Origin: an uncultured Ignavibacteria bacterium
GTDB taxonomy: Bacteria; Bacteroidota; Ignavibacteria; Kapaibacteriales; Kapaibacteriaceae
DNA length: 60,235 bases
Direction of reading: 5' to 3'
NCBI GenBank assembly: GCA_937870915.1
Contig: CALMZQ010000129.1
Span: 1-60,235 of the forward strand
Every line of letters starts with the position of its first letter. The first letter of the stretch is position 1. A program made the position numbers and the translations under genes. Under the pieces are notes generated by a model. That model was given only the letters and a program-made list of their open reading frames with translations. It did not search any database and was not told the DNA's origin. Below are positions 34,565 through 42,195 of this stretch, in pieces.

Positions 34565-34649
34565 TCGCCAATGCTGACGAATAAATGTCATCTCGCCATA
34601 TCTGACGAAATGCTTTGTGATAATGGTCGTTATTCGCCATATTTGGCGA
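34565..34649. promoter_or_regulatory. Three HipB-like operators upstream of hipBA
   Basis: Three 16-bp sites share TCGCCA-N4-TGRCGA symmetry: TCGCCAATGCTGACGA (34565-34580), TCGCCATATCTGACGA (34593-34608) and TCGCCATATTTGGCGA (34634-34649). A weaker half-conserved site lies at 34524-34539. The last site ends 2 bp before the hipB ATG. HipB proteins repress their own operon by binding such inverted repeats in tandem, so these are probably the autoregulatory operators. Confidence 0.75.
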
Positions 34650-34651
34650 CT

Positions 34652-35005
34652 ATGAAGATCGAATCGACCATGACAGATGAGGCGGTGCTTCGGGAGTTGG
34701 GTGAACGCCTGGGGCGCGAGCGCCTTGCTCGGAACCTGACGCAGGCGGCTCTGGCAGAACGTGCCGGGGTGTCGAAGCGTACGGTTGAGCGATTTGAATC
34801 GGGAGAGGTCGGCACGCAGCTCACGGGATTTCTTCGTATCTGCCGTGCGATGCAGGTGCTGGACGCGCTTGATCTGATCCTGCCCGATGAGAAGCCGAGT
34901 CCGATGGAATTGTTGAGGCAAAAGGGGAAACGTCGACAGCGTGCGACAACGTCGCGTGAATCCGATCAGCCGCAGAAACCGTGGACGTGGGGAGATGAGT
35001 CGTGA
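34652..35005 (+). CDS. hipB: HipB-like XRE-family antitoxin/repressor
   Basis: 117 aa from ATG 34652; an ATG at 34670 is an alternative. XRE helix-turn-helix: LGERLGRERLARNLTQAALA, then ERAGVSKRTVERFESG and LLRICRAMQVLDALDL. It pairs with the hipA gene through a 4-bp overlap (GTGA) and has three operator-like repeats directly upstream. It should bind HipA and repress the operon. The C-terminal tail is basic then acidic (GKRRQRATTSRES, WTWGDES) and may contact the toxin. Confidence 0.9.
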   Translation: MKIESTMTDEAVLRELGERLGRERLARNLTQAALAERAGVSKRTVERFESGEVGTQLTGFLRICRAMQVLDALDLILPDEKPSPMELLRQKGKRRQRATTSRESDQPQKPWTWGDES

Positions 35006-36294
35006 TCGCCGAGGTGCGACTGTGGGGACGGACGATCGGCGCTGTCACGATGGACGATGATGATCCCGTTGCGCGGTTCCAGTACGAATCGGACTTCGTC
35101 CGCAGCGGCATCGAAGTGTCGCCGATCACAATGCCCTTACACGAGCGGGTCTATGCCTTTCCGGCACTTGCACAGCGCACGTTTCATGGACTTCCGGGAC
35201 TCCTTGCTGACTCGCTCCCTGACACCTTCGGCAATGCCCTTATCAATGCCTGGCTTGCAACACAAGGTCGCACACCGGCAGAGTTCAGTACTCTTGAACG
35301 ACTGTGTTATACGGGCAATCGTGGGATGGGAGCGCTGGAGTTCGCACCCGCACAAGGTCCACGACAACGCACCTCGACGCCGCTCGCGATCGATGCCCTG
35401 GTGCAACTAGCAAGCGACGTGCTTCTGCATCGCTCTGCCCTTCATGGATCGATGCACGTTGATGAGGCATCTGCAACCATGCGCGACATCCTGCTTGTGG
35501 GAACATCGGCCGGAGGAGCGCGCGCGAAGGCATTGATCGCATGGAACAGGTTGACGAATGATGTGCGCTCCGGTCAGGTCAACGCGGGTGACGGTTATGA
35601 GTACTGGCTGCTGAAGTTCGATGGCGTGTCCGGCAATCGCGACAAAGAGCTCGATGATCCAAGGGGCTTTGGGGCTGTCGAGTATGCGTATTCAATGATG
35701 GCGAAGGCGGCAGGGATCGAGATGTCGGAATGTCGACTCCTTGAAGAGCAGGGTCGACGTCACTTCATGACGCGTCGATTCGATCGCGGTCCCCATGGTG
35801 AGAAGATCCACATGCAGTCTCTTTGCGCTCTCGCACACTACGACTTCAATGTTCCCGGCGTCTATTCCTATGAGCAGGCCATGATGGTGATGCGACAGAT
35901 CGGTTTGTCGGCCGCAGAGCTCGAGCAGTTCTACCGTCGCATGGTCTTCAACATCGTTGCCCGGAATCAAGATGATCACGTCAAGAACATCGCGTTTCTC
36001 ATGAACAAGCGCGGGGAGTGGTCGCTGGCTCCGGCATTCGATGTGACGTACAGCTATAACCCCTCGGGCGCGTGGACGTCCACGCATCAAATGTCGATGA
36101 ACGGGAAGCGTGACGGCCTTGTGCTCCAAGATCTTCAAGACTGCGCACGACCTGCACTCCTAAAACGCGGACGTTGGAAAGAGATCGTCGACGATGTGGT
36201 CACCTCCGTCCAACGCTGGCCAGAGTTCGCTGCCGAGGCACGTGTTGACGAGAGCATGGCAGGGAAGATCGGGCGAGCACATCGAGAACTGTGA
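35002..36294 (+). CDS. hipA: HipA-like serine/threonine kinase toxin
   Basis: 430 aa, close to the usual ~440. GTG start overlaps hipB's stop. Kinase features: GTSAGGARAK loop (167-176), LLKFDG (203-208), catalytic NQDDHVKN (322-329, D324 as catalytic Asp) and the metal-binding Asp in PAFDVTYS (D347). HipA phosphorylates a tRNA synthetase (GltX in the best-studied case) to stop translation and promote persistence. All key residues are present, so the toxin looks active. Confidence 0.93.
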   Translation: MIAEVRLWGRTIGAVTMDDDDPVARFQYESDFVRSGIEVSPITMPLHERVYAFPALAQRTFHGLPGLLADSLPDTFGNALINAWLATQGRTPAEFSTLERLCYTGNRGMGALEFAPAQGPRQRTSTPLAIDALVQLASDVLLHRSALHGSMHVDEASATMRDILLVGTSAGGARAKALIAWNRLTNDVRSGQVNAGDGYEYWLLKFDGVSGNRDKELDDPRGFGAVEYAYSMMAKAAGIEMSECRLLEEQGRRHFMTRRFDRGPHGEKIHMQSLCALAHYDFNVPGVYSYEQAMMVMRQIGLSAAELEQFYRRMVFNIVARNQDDHVKNIAFLMNKRGEWSLAPAFDVTYSYNPSGAWTSTHQMSMNGKRDGLVLQDLQDCARPALLKRGRWKEIVDDVVTSVQRWPEFAAEARVDESMAGKIGRAHREL

Positions 36295-36358
36295 ACAGCG
36301 AACAGCGAATAGCGAATAGCGAATAGCGAATAGCGAATCTCCGTAACTATGTAACTTA
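36293..36358. repeat. 7-bp AGCGAAY array with GTAACT tail
   Basis: About six AGCGAAC/AGCGAAT units start right at the hipA stop, then CTCCGTAACTATGTAACT. It is the same order as in the composite modules but without the double hairpin. It lies between the convergent hipA and T9SS genes. Confidence 0.9.
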
Positions 36359-36382
36359 ATTGTTAGCCTCGCCCCCTCATTA

Positions 36383-37831
36383 TCACTGCCGGAATAGTGT
36401 ACTGCCCACATCGCCCCCTTGCCGAACAGTTACTACCAGAGGTGTGCGAGGTAGTCCAGGTGGGATTGAGATCCTGTTAGATGACGATGCTAGAGTGGTA
36501 TAGGATGTGATGAGTTGTCCAACCACAGTGTAGAGTGCAACCTCAACATTGCCATCTACACCGGCAACGAAGACTTCCTCTCCGATCTGTTCTACATGCA
36601 GACGGGCGTCTGATGAACCGTCATTATGAATCGAAGTAACGTCTGGACCGAGGATATATCGCCCGATCGAGCTGAAGGGCGCACCAGAATACACGATGCC
36701 ATAGAGCCACTTGTTCTCGATCACGTGCCCTACCGACAAGAGTTCCGTCATCGAAAACTCGCCGAACGTTCCCGGAACGATGGACCCATTTGGACGCAGG
36801 TGATAGAGGTGCGAATAGGTTGTGGTGCCGTGCGTCAGAAAGACAATGTCGCGATTTGGCAACTCAACAAGCCCCCTTGTATACATCTGATTTCCATTAA
36901 GAGTAACAAGACCTCGATCTCCCCACGACGGGTCCAATCCACCCGACGGTGTGAGCTTGATCAGATGAACTGTTTCGGAAAAAATGCTCATCTCTGGGCT
37001 GAGTGTGCATGCAAGGAGATAGCCTCCGTCTCGAGTTTGAATCGCACTTGTGGAGTTCGCACTACGTCCCTCCTCGAGGTTCATCACAAACATTCCCAAC
37101 GCATTACCGAACGACTCATCGAGGGTGCCATCGCTAAGGTACCGCGCCACAATGATCCGGCCGTCGCTATTGGTGAAGAGAGAGAGGATCCTACTTGAGG
37201 CATCGGTAAAGACATGCCCCTGTGTGAAGTCGAATGGTTCTATGGAAAGGGGCTTCTCGCGGAGTACGGAGTTGTTCGAACCGACGCCTTCGAGAATCCG
37301 AATGAGTCGTTGTGGTGTTGATCCGCCCTCGCGTGAGATCCACATCGGTATGGTTCCGTTGGCCAGGACGCCGATCGGTTTAACGGACAACCTCGTCTCG
37401 AGATCTTGCCAGATAGGTTGTGTAGACACGATGCCATCGACTCCAACGCGGTGGAACTCGTAGCGTAGAGCACGATGCTGTCCGAGCAAAACTTCTCCGT
37501 TATTGAAGAGCACGGTACTCGCAGATGAAACAGCAGGATGAATTGACGTGATTCCATCGTTATCAAACAGCGGATCGGGCTGTCCGCTACGAATTAGTCG
37601 TTCTACGAGCAATGCGGTATCAGCCGCGCGACCCTTACGAATGATGTATGCCGATCCATCAGCCTCTACCCGCCAACGATCTACTACTGATGTCATATAA
37701 GCGGAAGGCAACGCTTCCTTTGCAATGCCATTCACCCCATAGGCTTTGTCCAATGTCATGAAACTCTGTCCAAAGAGGAACTGGGGTGCCAGAGCCAATG
37801 TCAAGAGTGCGAAGGTGGTGCTGCGCTTCAT
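36383..37831 (-). CDS. Secreted T9SS protein with delta-60-like repeats
   Basis: 482 aa, signal peptide MKRSTTFALLTLALAPQFLF. Contains units ending G-x-LD-x-S-F/W-G (RYLSDGTLDESFGN; LTPSGGLDPSWGDRG), as in delta-60 repeat proteins, which form beta-propeller-like folds. The last ~70 residues look like a T9SS sorting domain (GNVEVALYTVVGQLITSYT, PPGLPRTPLVVTV). Surface or secreted; function unknown. Confidence 0.8.
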   Translation of the reverse strand: MKRSTTFALLTLALAPQFLFGQSFMTLDKAYGVNGIAKEALPSAYMTSVVDRWRVEADGSAYIIRKGRAADTALLVERLIRSGQPDPLFDNDGITSIHPAVSSASTVLFNNGEVLLGQHRALRYEFHRVGVDGIVSTQPIWQDLETRLSVKPIGVLANGTIPMWISREGGSTPQRLIRILEGVGSNNSVLREKPLSIEPFDFTQGHVFTDASSRILSLFTNSDGRIIVARYLSDGTLDESFGNALGMFVMNLEEGRSANSTSAIQTRDGGYLLACTLSPEMSIFSETVHLIKLTPSGGLDPSWGDRGLVTLNGNQMYTRGLVELPNRDIVFLTHGTTTYSHLYHLRPNGSIVPGTFGEFSMTELLSVGHVIENKWLYGIVYSGAPFSSIGRYILGPDVTSIHNDGSSDARLHVEQIGEEVFVAGVDGNVEVALYTVVGQLITSYTTLASSSNRISIPPGLPRTPLVVTVRQGGDVGSTLFRQ

Positions 37832-37884
37832 CGAATACCTCTCGAAATATGAGGGGGAAAATACATTGATTTAATGAAGTGCTT

Positions 37885-37910
37885 TCACTCCCGGAGTCTT
37901 ACTCTCCCGG
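37885..37910. repeat. Rearranged single 28-bp-family unit
   Basis: CACTCCCGGAGTCTTACTC followed by TCCCGG: the right arm and loop match the family, but the left arm is inverted or recombined relative to the standard CGGGAG. It lies in the divergent region between the delta-60 protein and padR. Confidence 0.75.
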
Positions 37911-37920
37911 CATCAATTTC

Positions 37921-37960
37921 GTCATAATACCTTGACAGACATAGTATTGTGACGTATATT
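37921..37960 (+). promoter_or_regulatory. padR promoter with overlapping inverted repeat
   Basis: TTGACA (37932-37937), a 17-bp spacer and TATATT (37955-37960) form a near-consensus promoter 7 bp before the PadR start, so the mRNA would be leaderless or nearly so. The arms GTCATAATAC (37921-37930) and GTATTGTGAC (37944-37953) form a 9/10 inverted repeat across the -35 box, a likely PadR autoregulatory operator. Confidence 0.65.
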
Positions 37961-37966
37961 GCATCC

Positions 37967-38296
37967 ATGACAAACACTACTGTTTCTTCCGACCTGCTTC
38001 GTGGACACACGGATACGATCATTTTGAAGCTTCTTTTAGGGGGCGACCATTATGGCTATGAGATATCCAAGAAGGTCTACGAAACGTCCGGACATATGTA
38101 TGAACTGAACGAGGCTACGATGTACTCCAGCCTCAAACGCCTGGAAAATGACGGACGCATAACGGCATACTGGGGTTCGGAAACACAAGGAGTGCGGCGA
38201 AAATATTATCGGCTTACGGATGCGGGAAGAGAACTCTACGCTGCAAACAAGAATGCCTGGGATGTGGCAAGAACTGTGCTGGAAAAACTCCTCTGA
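37967..38296 (+). CDS. PadR-family transcriptional regulator
   Basis: 109 aa from the ATG at 37967. The winged-helix profile is typical: TDTIILKLLLGGDHYGYEIS, then ELNEATMYSSLKRLENDGRI and the wing RRKYYRLTDAGRELY. PadR proteins are repressors that often control a neighbouring membrane or stress gene. It is followed after 37 bp by the pentapeptide protein with a HAAS-like N-terminal domain, a pairing widely seen for PadR, so the two form a regulatory operon. Confidence 0.93.
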   Translation: MTNTTVSSDLLRGHTDTIILKLLLGGDHYGYEISKKVYETSGHMYELNEATMYSSLKRLENDGRITAYWGSETQGVRRKYYRLTDAGRELYAANKNAWDVARTVLEKLL

Positions 38297-38333
38297 ACTC
38301 ACTCCTCAACGAATCATTGATCTAGGATCTACA

Positions 38334-39200
38334 ATGAGCAACACAGACATAAAACTCAACCAAGAACAGCATCTTCATCGGCTAGAAAGATTTCTGCACG
38401 ACGCATTCGCCCCCTACGGAAACTTTCCATCTCGTTCAGAGGTGACGCGTGAATTGCTGGCAAATCTCATTGATCGATACAACGACTGCAAAGCTTCGGG
38501 GATGTCAGACGAAGATGCGTTTTCATCAACGACACAATCACTGGGAGATGTTGATATGATAATGGAAGTACAAGCAGCGGATATCCAACAAACGACGAAC
38601 AACCTAAGCCTTCGCGAATCACTCAAGGAAGCGTGGAAACAAACGAAGCAAGGAACATCAAAGTTTGCTGCGGTGGAATTGAAACAGAATGACCTAAATG
38701 ATACTGTCTTGACTGCCGCCGACTTTAGTTTCTCAGATGTGGCAGGGACAACCTTTATTGGATCAGATCTAACGGCGGCAAGGTTTTTTGGAACAAGTTT
38801 GAAGGGGGCAAACTTTTCCAACTCGATTCTAACCTCAGCACGATTTGTCGGTAGTGAACTCGTTGAAGTCCAGTTTGCAAATGCTACCCTGAACCGCGCT
38901 TGTTTTCACGGATGTTCGATGAACACCACCACGTTTCGTCAAGCATCGTTGAACGGAACTGAATTCAAGGCCTCGGACCTATCGGATGCAAATTTCGACG
39001 GACTCACCCTAGAAGGCACGATCTTCAATGCATCATCGTTACGACGCACATCATTCCGTGGCGCAACTCTACGCAACGTGAGCTTCCATCACAGCGATGT
39101 ACGTCATGCAATCTTTGAGGGAACGGTTATGGACAAAGTAACCTTTGCCCTTTTGAAAGGGGCTAAGGCAAATCTTACAAACGTTGTTGTAGCAGGTTGA
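38334..39200 (+). CDS. HAAS-like domain plus pentapeptide repeat protein
   Basis: 288 aa from ATG 38334. Residues ~10-75 form a helical domain (HLHRLERFLHDAFAPYG, EVTRELLANLIDRYNDCKAS, SLGDVDMIMEV) resembling the PadR-associated HAAS/DUF1700 domain. Residues ~120-285 are pentapeptide repeats of A(D/N)LxF type (TVLTAADFSFSDV, GANFSNSILTSARF, SDANFDGLTLEGTIF), giving a right-handed quadrilateral helix. No membrane segment is seen, so it is a cytosolic adaptor or a scaffold. It is co-transcribed with padR. Confidence 0.85.
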   Translation: MSNTDIKLNQEQHLHRLERFLHDAFAPYGNFPSRSEVTRELLANLIDRYNDCKASGMSDEDAFSSTTQSLGDVDMIMEVQAADIQQTTNNLSLRESLKEAWKQTKQGTSKFAAVELKQNDLNDTVLTAADFSFSDVAGTTFIGSDLTAARFFGTSLKGANFSNSILTSARFVGSELVEVQFANATLNRACFHGCSMNTTTFRQASLNGTEFKASDLSDANFDGLTLEGTIFNASSLRRTSFRGATLRNVSFHHSDVRHAIFEGTVMDKVTFALLKGAKANLTNVVVAG

Positions 39201-39376
39201 ACAGCGAACAGCGAATCTCCGTAACTCCGTAACTCCGTAACTCTGTAACTCTGTAACTCCGTATCTCCGTAACTCCGTACCTCTCCTCAAGCCCCAACGG
39301 GGCGAAATCCCGCTAGCCCATGACGCAGTCATGGGAAGTAAAGCGACGCAGGGGAAGTAAAGCGACGCAGGCGTGA
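39198..39376. repeat. Composite repeat module
   Basis: Starts within the pentapeptide gene's stop: AGCGAAC units, then about eight GTAACTCCGT/GTAACTCTGT units to ~39280, GCCCCAACGGGGC hairpin (~39292-39304), CCCATGACGCAGTCATGGG hairpin (~39318-39336), then two GGAAGTAAAGCGACGCAG tails. Confidence 0.9.
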
Positions 39377-39468
39377 GACGTTAAGCGACGATGTCGTGGG
39401 ACGTTAAGCGACGATGTCGTGGGACGTTAAGCGACGATGTCGTGGGACGTTAAGCGACGATGTCGTGG
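39377..39468. repeat. Four tandem copies of a 23-bp unit
   Basis: Copies of the 23-bp unit GACGTTAAGCGACGATGTCG + TGG start at 39377, 39400, 39423 and 39446. The unit is an expanded version of the AGTAAAGCGACGCAG tail of the REP module. It fills the space before the small secreted-protein gene. Confidence 0.9.
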
Positions 39469-39546
39469 GAAGTAAAGCGGCTCAGTCGTGGGAAGTGTTA
39501 TGTTTCGATCCGATATCAGCAACACCTTTTGTCAGGAGCACGTACT

Positions 39547-40203
39547 ATGCGATTACTCACGATCGTCCTGACCATGTTCGCAGCGTTCGTGTTGCTTGGT
39601 AATTCGTATGCGATCTACAACGCCCCCTTCATTTCTGGAGACGAAGAGAGGGATACATCCGCGCTTCGGCCGATCATTATAACGCAAAATGTGAAGGTGG
39701 ATCCCATCATGAATAACGCGAATCCGGTATTCTTCGTGAGGGACATTCTCGTGAGAATACCGGGACTGATGCGAAAGGATAGTGCTCAGGTCTGTACGAT
39801 CGAGGTTGGGATAAACTCAAGTAACGTGCGTGACCTAAAGACGGACTCGACGTATACGGTGATCGTTATTGATGTAGAGCCTCTTCGTCAGATGTCGATG
39901 GAGAGTATTCAGAAAAGTCGTGACTACTGGTCGCATCATCAACCGCAGATGACCCAACGCCAGCTACCCAATAACTTGTTACCTGAACCTCCGCAGCCAC
40001 TGAAGCATGTAGAGATCAATGCCGACACACTGCGATATTGTGCAATGTTTAAGACCACCCTCAAGCTTGTTGGTGGTAAACTCCCGCTAACAAAGGGACA
40101 GGTCAAGGGGCATGTGGTACTGACCTTTACAGCCACCTATGTGGATACGATGGGGGTTACACATCGGCATTCGAAGACGCAGCCCATCCAGATAGCGAAC
40201 TGA
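39547..40203 (+). CDS. Hypothetical exported protein
   Basis: 218 aa. AGGAG ~10 nt before the ATG at 39547; signal peptide MRLLTIVLTMFAAFVLLGNS. The body is beta-rich with a Gln/Pro/Asn-rich middle (HHQPQMTQRQLPNN) and a C-terminal strand region (TKGQVKGHVVLTFTATYVDT). No known domain and no T9SS signal. Sits alone between two repeat modules; function unknown. Confidence 0.65.
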   Translation: MRLLTIVLTMFAAFVLLGNSYAIYNAPFISGDEERDTSALRPIIITQNVKVDPIMNNANPVFFVRDILVRIPGLMRKDSAQVCTIEVGINSSNVRDLKTDSTYTVIVIDVEPLRQMSMESIQKSRDYWSHHQPQMTQRQLPNNLLPEPPQPLKHVEINADTLRYCAMFKTTLKLVGGKLPLTKGQVKGHVVLTFTATYVDTMGVTHRHSKTQPIQIAN

Positions 40204-40204
40204 A

Positions 40205-40453
40205 CACGCGTCCGTAGCTCTGTAACTCCGTACCTCTCTTCAAGCCCCAACGGGGCGAAATCCCGCTAGCCCATGACGTAGTCATGGGAAGTAAAGCGAC
40301 GTAGGCGTGGGAAGAAAGCGCATCAGGCGTGGCAATGATGTCCGGTGTCAATTATCCATTTCAGGAAGTTATAGCGCTCAATGCAGGGAGATCACTCCGG
40401 GAGCGTTACTCTCCCGGAGTGACGTCGGGAGCCTTACTCTCCCGGAGTGACGG
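40205..40453. repeat. Composite repeat module plus 28-bp array
   Basis: GTAACTCCGT units (40207-40236), GCCCCAACGGGGC and CCCATGACGTAGTCATGGG hairpins (about 40244-40290), AAGTAAAGCGACG tails, then after ~70 bp two 28-bp-family units at 40391-40453. Next to them GGGCTAAAGCCC (40471-40482) adds another small palindrome. This accounts for nearly all of the 305-bp gap before the next gene. Confidence 0.85.
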
Positions 40454-40508
40454 CGTATCTCCATACGTCGGGCTAAAGCCCGACGCTAGTATCTCCCTAT
40501 CTTCCTCC

Positions 40509-42140
40509 ATGATTCGTGCCATCCTTTTCCTCTTCCTCCTCGCCCCCTCTCTTTATGCTCAGAGGGGATGGATCCTCTACGACTCAACGTGGGGACAGCC
40601 GTTTCAGCGGTGGGAGGCAACGTCATTCATCACCTCGCCGTGTGATCCGCAGTATGATCGGATCCGCGATCTCATGCTCGATAGTCTTGTGCGGTTCACA
40701 GGCGTGAATCGGTTGCGCGTGGAGGTTCGTGCGGGGTCGGAGAATCCGGTTGATCACTATGCGGAATGGCGCGCGGCAGGATGTCCGGGTGGATCAGATC
40801 CGGCATATCTGCGGTGGCGACAAAACCGCTACGTAACGGTCAACGACAATGATGATTCAACGATCAATGAAGGGGGCTTCCACTTCACGGAATTGGATGC
40901 TACGATCGAGAATGTTGTGATCCCTCTTCGTACACGTTTAGAATCCAAGGGCGAAGACCTGCATGTGAATGTGTGTTATGTAGCATTCACGGGACAGAAC
41001 GGGGGCGGAACGTATATCCACGACCGACCACATGAATACGCAGAGTTCGTCCTTGCCGTGCACCAACACCTCAAGAAGAAGTGGAACATCGTACCGGATT
41101 CATGGGAGGCAGTTCTCGAGCCCGACCTCGTTCCGCAGTGGACGGCTCAAAAACTCGGCGCAGCGCTGAATGCAACTGCGATCACACTCCGCAATAACGG
41201 TTTTGAACCGCGGTTCGTTGCCCCCTCTACAACGAACATGTCCAATGCCATCCCGTGGACAAAACAGATCGTTGCGTACCCTGATGTAAAGGCAGCGTTG
41301 AAGGAAATGAGCTACCATCGCTATTCCGGTACCGCTGATTCTGTTGCCTTTGCGATACGGAGATACGCAGATACCCTCGGCATCGGCACGTCGATGTTAG
41401 AGTGGTGGTTCGATAATGCTACACCCGTAGTACTGTGGACTGATCTGATGTATGCCGGGAACACGTCTTGGCAAGAGGCAACGATAAGCGGTCACTTCAA
41501 TCTTGTACGCGAAGGAGATTCAGTGCGCATCACGCGTAAGAAGAACGCCATTCTCAATGGCATCCTTTCGCGATATGTGAAGCCCGGAGCTGTGCGAGTT
41601 GAGGATAGCAATCAGGACGTCGTGTTTCGGAACACAGACGGTTCAATCGTAGCGTATCAAGCGAGGAATTTTCAAACGTCATTAGATCGCGGGTGGCCGA
41701 CTGGACAGTGTACATTGGTGCGTGTTGATTCCCTGCTTCTTGAGAACGAAAGACAATGGAGTCGTACCAAGGAAGATTCAAACTCACGATCGAGTCTCCC
41801 GATCCATCGTGGAGATCTGGCATTTGTCTTCATCATTCAACCAAACACCGTTGGAGTAGACGAACACCAGCCCCCTACGCTCAAGAACATCATTGTTTCG
41901 CCGATGCCCGTGAAGGACAACATCTCTATCACCGTACCGCACGAGTGGGACGGACTGCCACTGCACATACGTATAGTAGACATGCAGGGCAGAGTTGTGA
42001 TGTCGGTCTCGGATGGTGACGTGTCCGTTGGGTCGTCCGGTCCTCTCTCCATTCCCATCGACCTCTCCAACGGACAATATGCCGTGGAGTGTGTGGTAGG
42101 GGGCGAAGCAGCACGCACAGTTATCGTCGTTGATAAATGA
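40509..42140 (+). CDS. Secreted glycoside-hydrolase-like T9SS protein
   Basis: 543 aa from ATG 40509, which starts the signal peptide MIRAILFLFLLAPSLYA; the open frame further upstream is repeat. The central ~350 residues look like a (beta/alpha)8 barrel of the GH30/GH-A type: VEVRAGSENPVDHY, a VLEPDLVPQW strand with possible acid/base E204, and GTSMLEWWFDNAT with possible nucleophile E298. The final ~80 residues form a T9SS sorting domain (KNIIVSPMPVKDNISI, RIVDMQGRVVMSV, SNGQYAVECVVG). Predicted surface carbohydrate hydrolase; the enzyme class is inferred and the substrate is unknown. Its TGA is part of the next repeat. Confidence 0.7.
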   Translation: MIRAILFLFLLAPSLYAQRGWILYDSTWGQPFQRWEATSFITSPCDPQYDRIRDLMLDSLVRFTGVNRLRVEVRAGSENPVDHYAEWRAAGCPGGSDPAYLRWRQNRYVTVNDNDDSTINEGGFHFTELDATIENVVIPLRTRLESKGEDLHVNVCYVAFTGQNGGGTYIHDRPHEYAEFVLAVHQHLKKKWNIVPDSWEAVLEPDLVPQWTAQKLGAALNATAITLRNNGFEPRFVAPSTTNMSNAIPWTKQIVAYPDVKAALKEMSYHRYSGTADSVAFAIRRYADTLGIGTSMLEWWFDNATPVVLWTDLMYAGNTSWQEATISGHFNLVREGDSVRITRKKNAILNGILSRYVKPGAVRVEDSNQDVVFRNTDGSIVAYQARNFQTSLDRGWPTGQCTLVRVDSLLLENERQWSRTKEDSNSRSSLPIHRGDLAFVFIIQPNTVGVDEHQPPTLKNIIVSPMPVKDNISITVPHEWDGLPLHIRIVDMQGRVVMSVSDGDVSVGSSGPLSIPIDLSNGQYAVECVVGGEAARTVIVVDK

Positions 42141-42193
42141 CGTCGGGAGCCTTACTCTCCCGGAGTGACGTCGGGAGACTTACGTGCCGGGAG
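42138..42193. repeat. 28-bp family, one full and one degenerate unit
   Basis: One intact unit starts with the TGA that serves as stop of the upstream gene (TGACGTCGGGAG), followed by a degenerate unit ending GTGCCGGGAGAG directly against the cyclase start at 42196. The repeat therefore forms the entire intergenic spacer. Confidence 0.9.
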
Positions 42194-42195
42194 AG

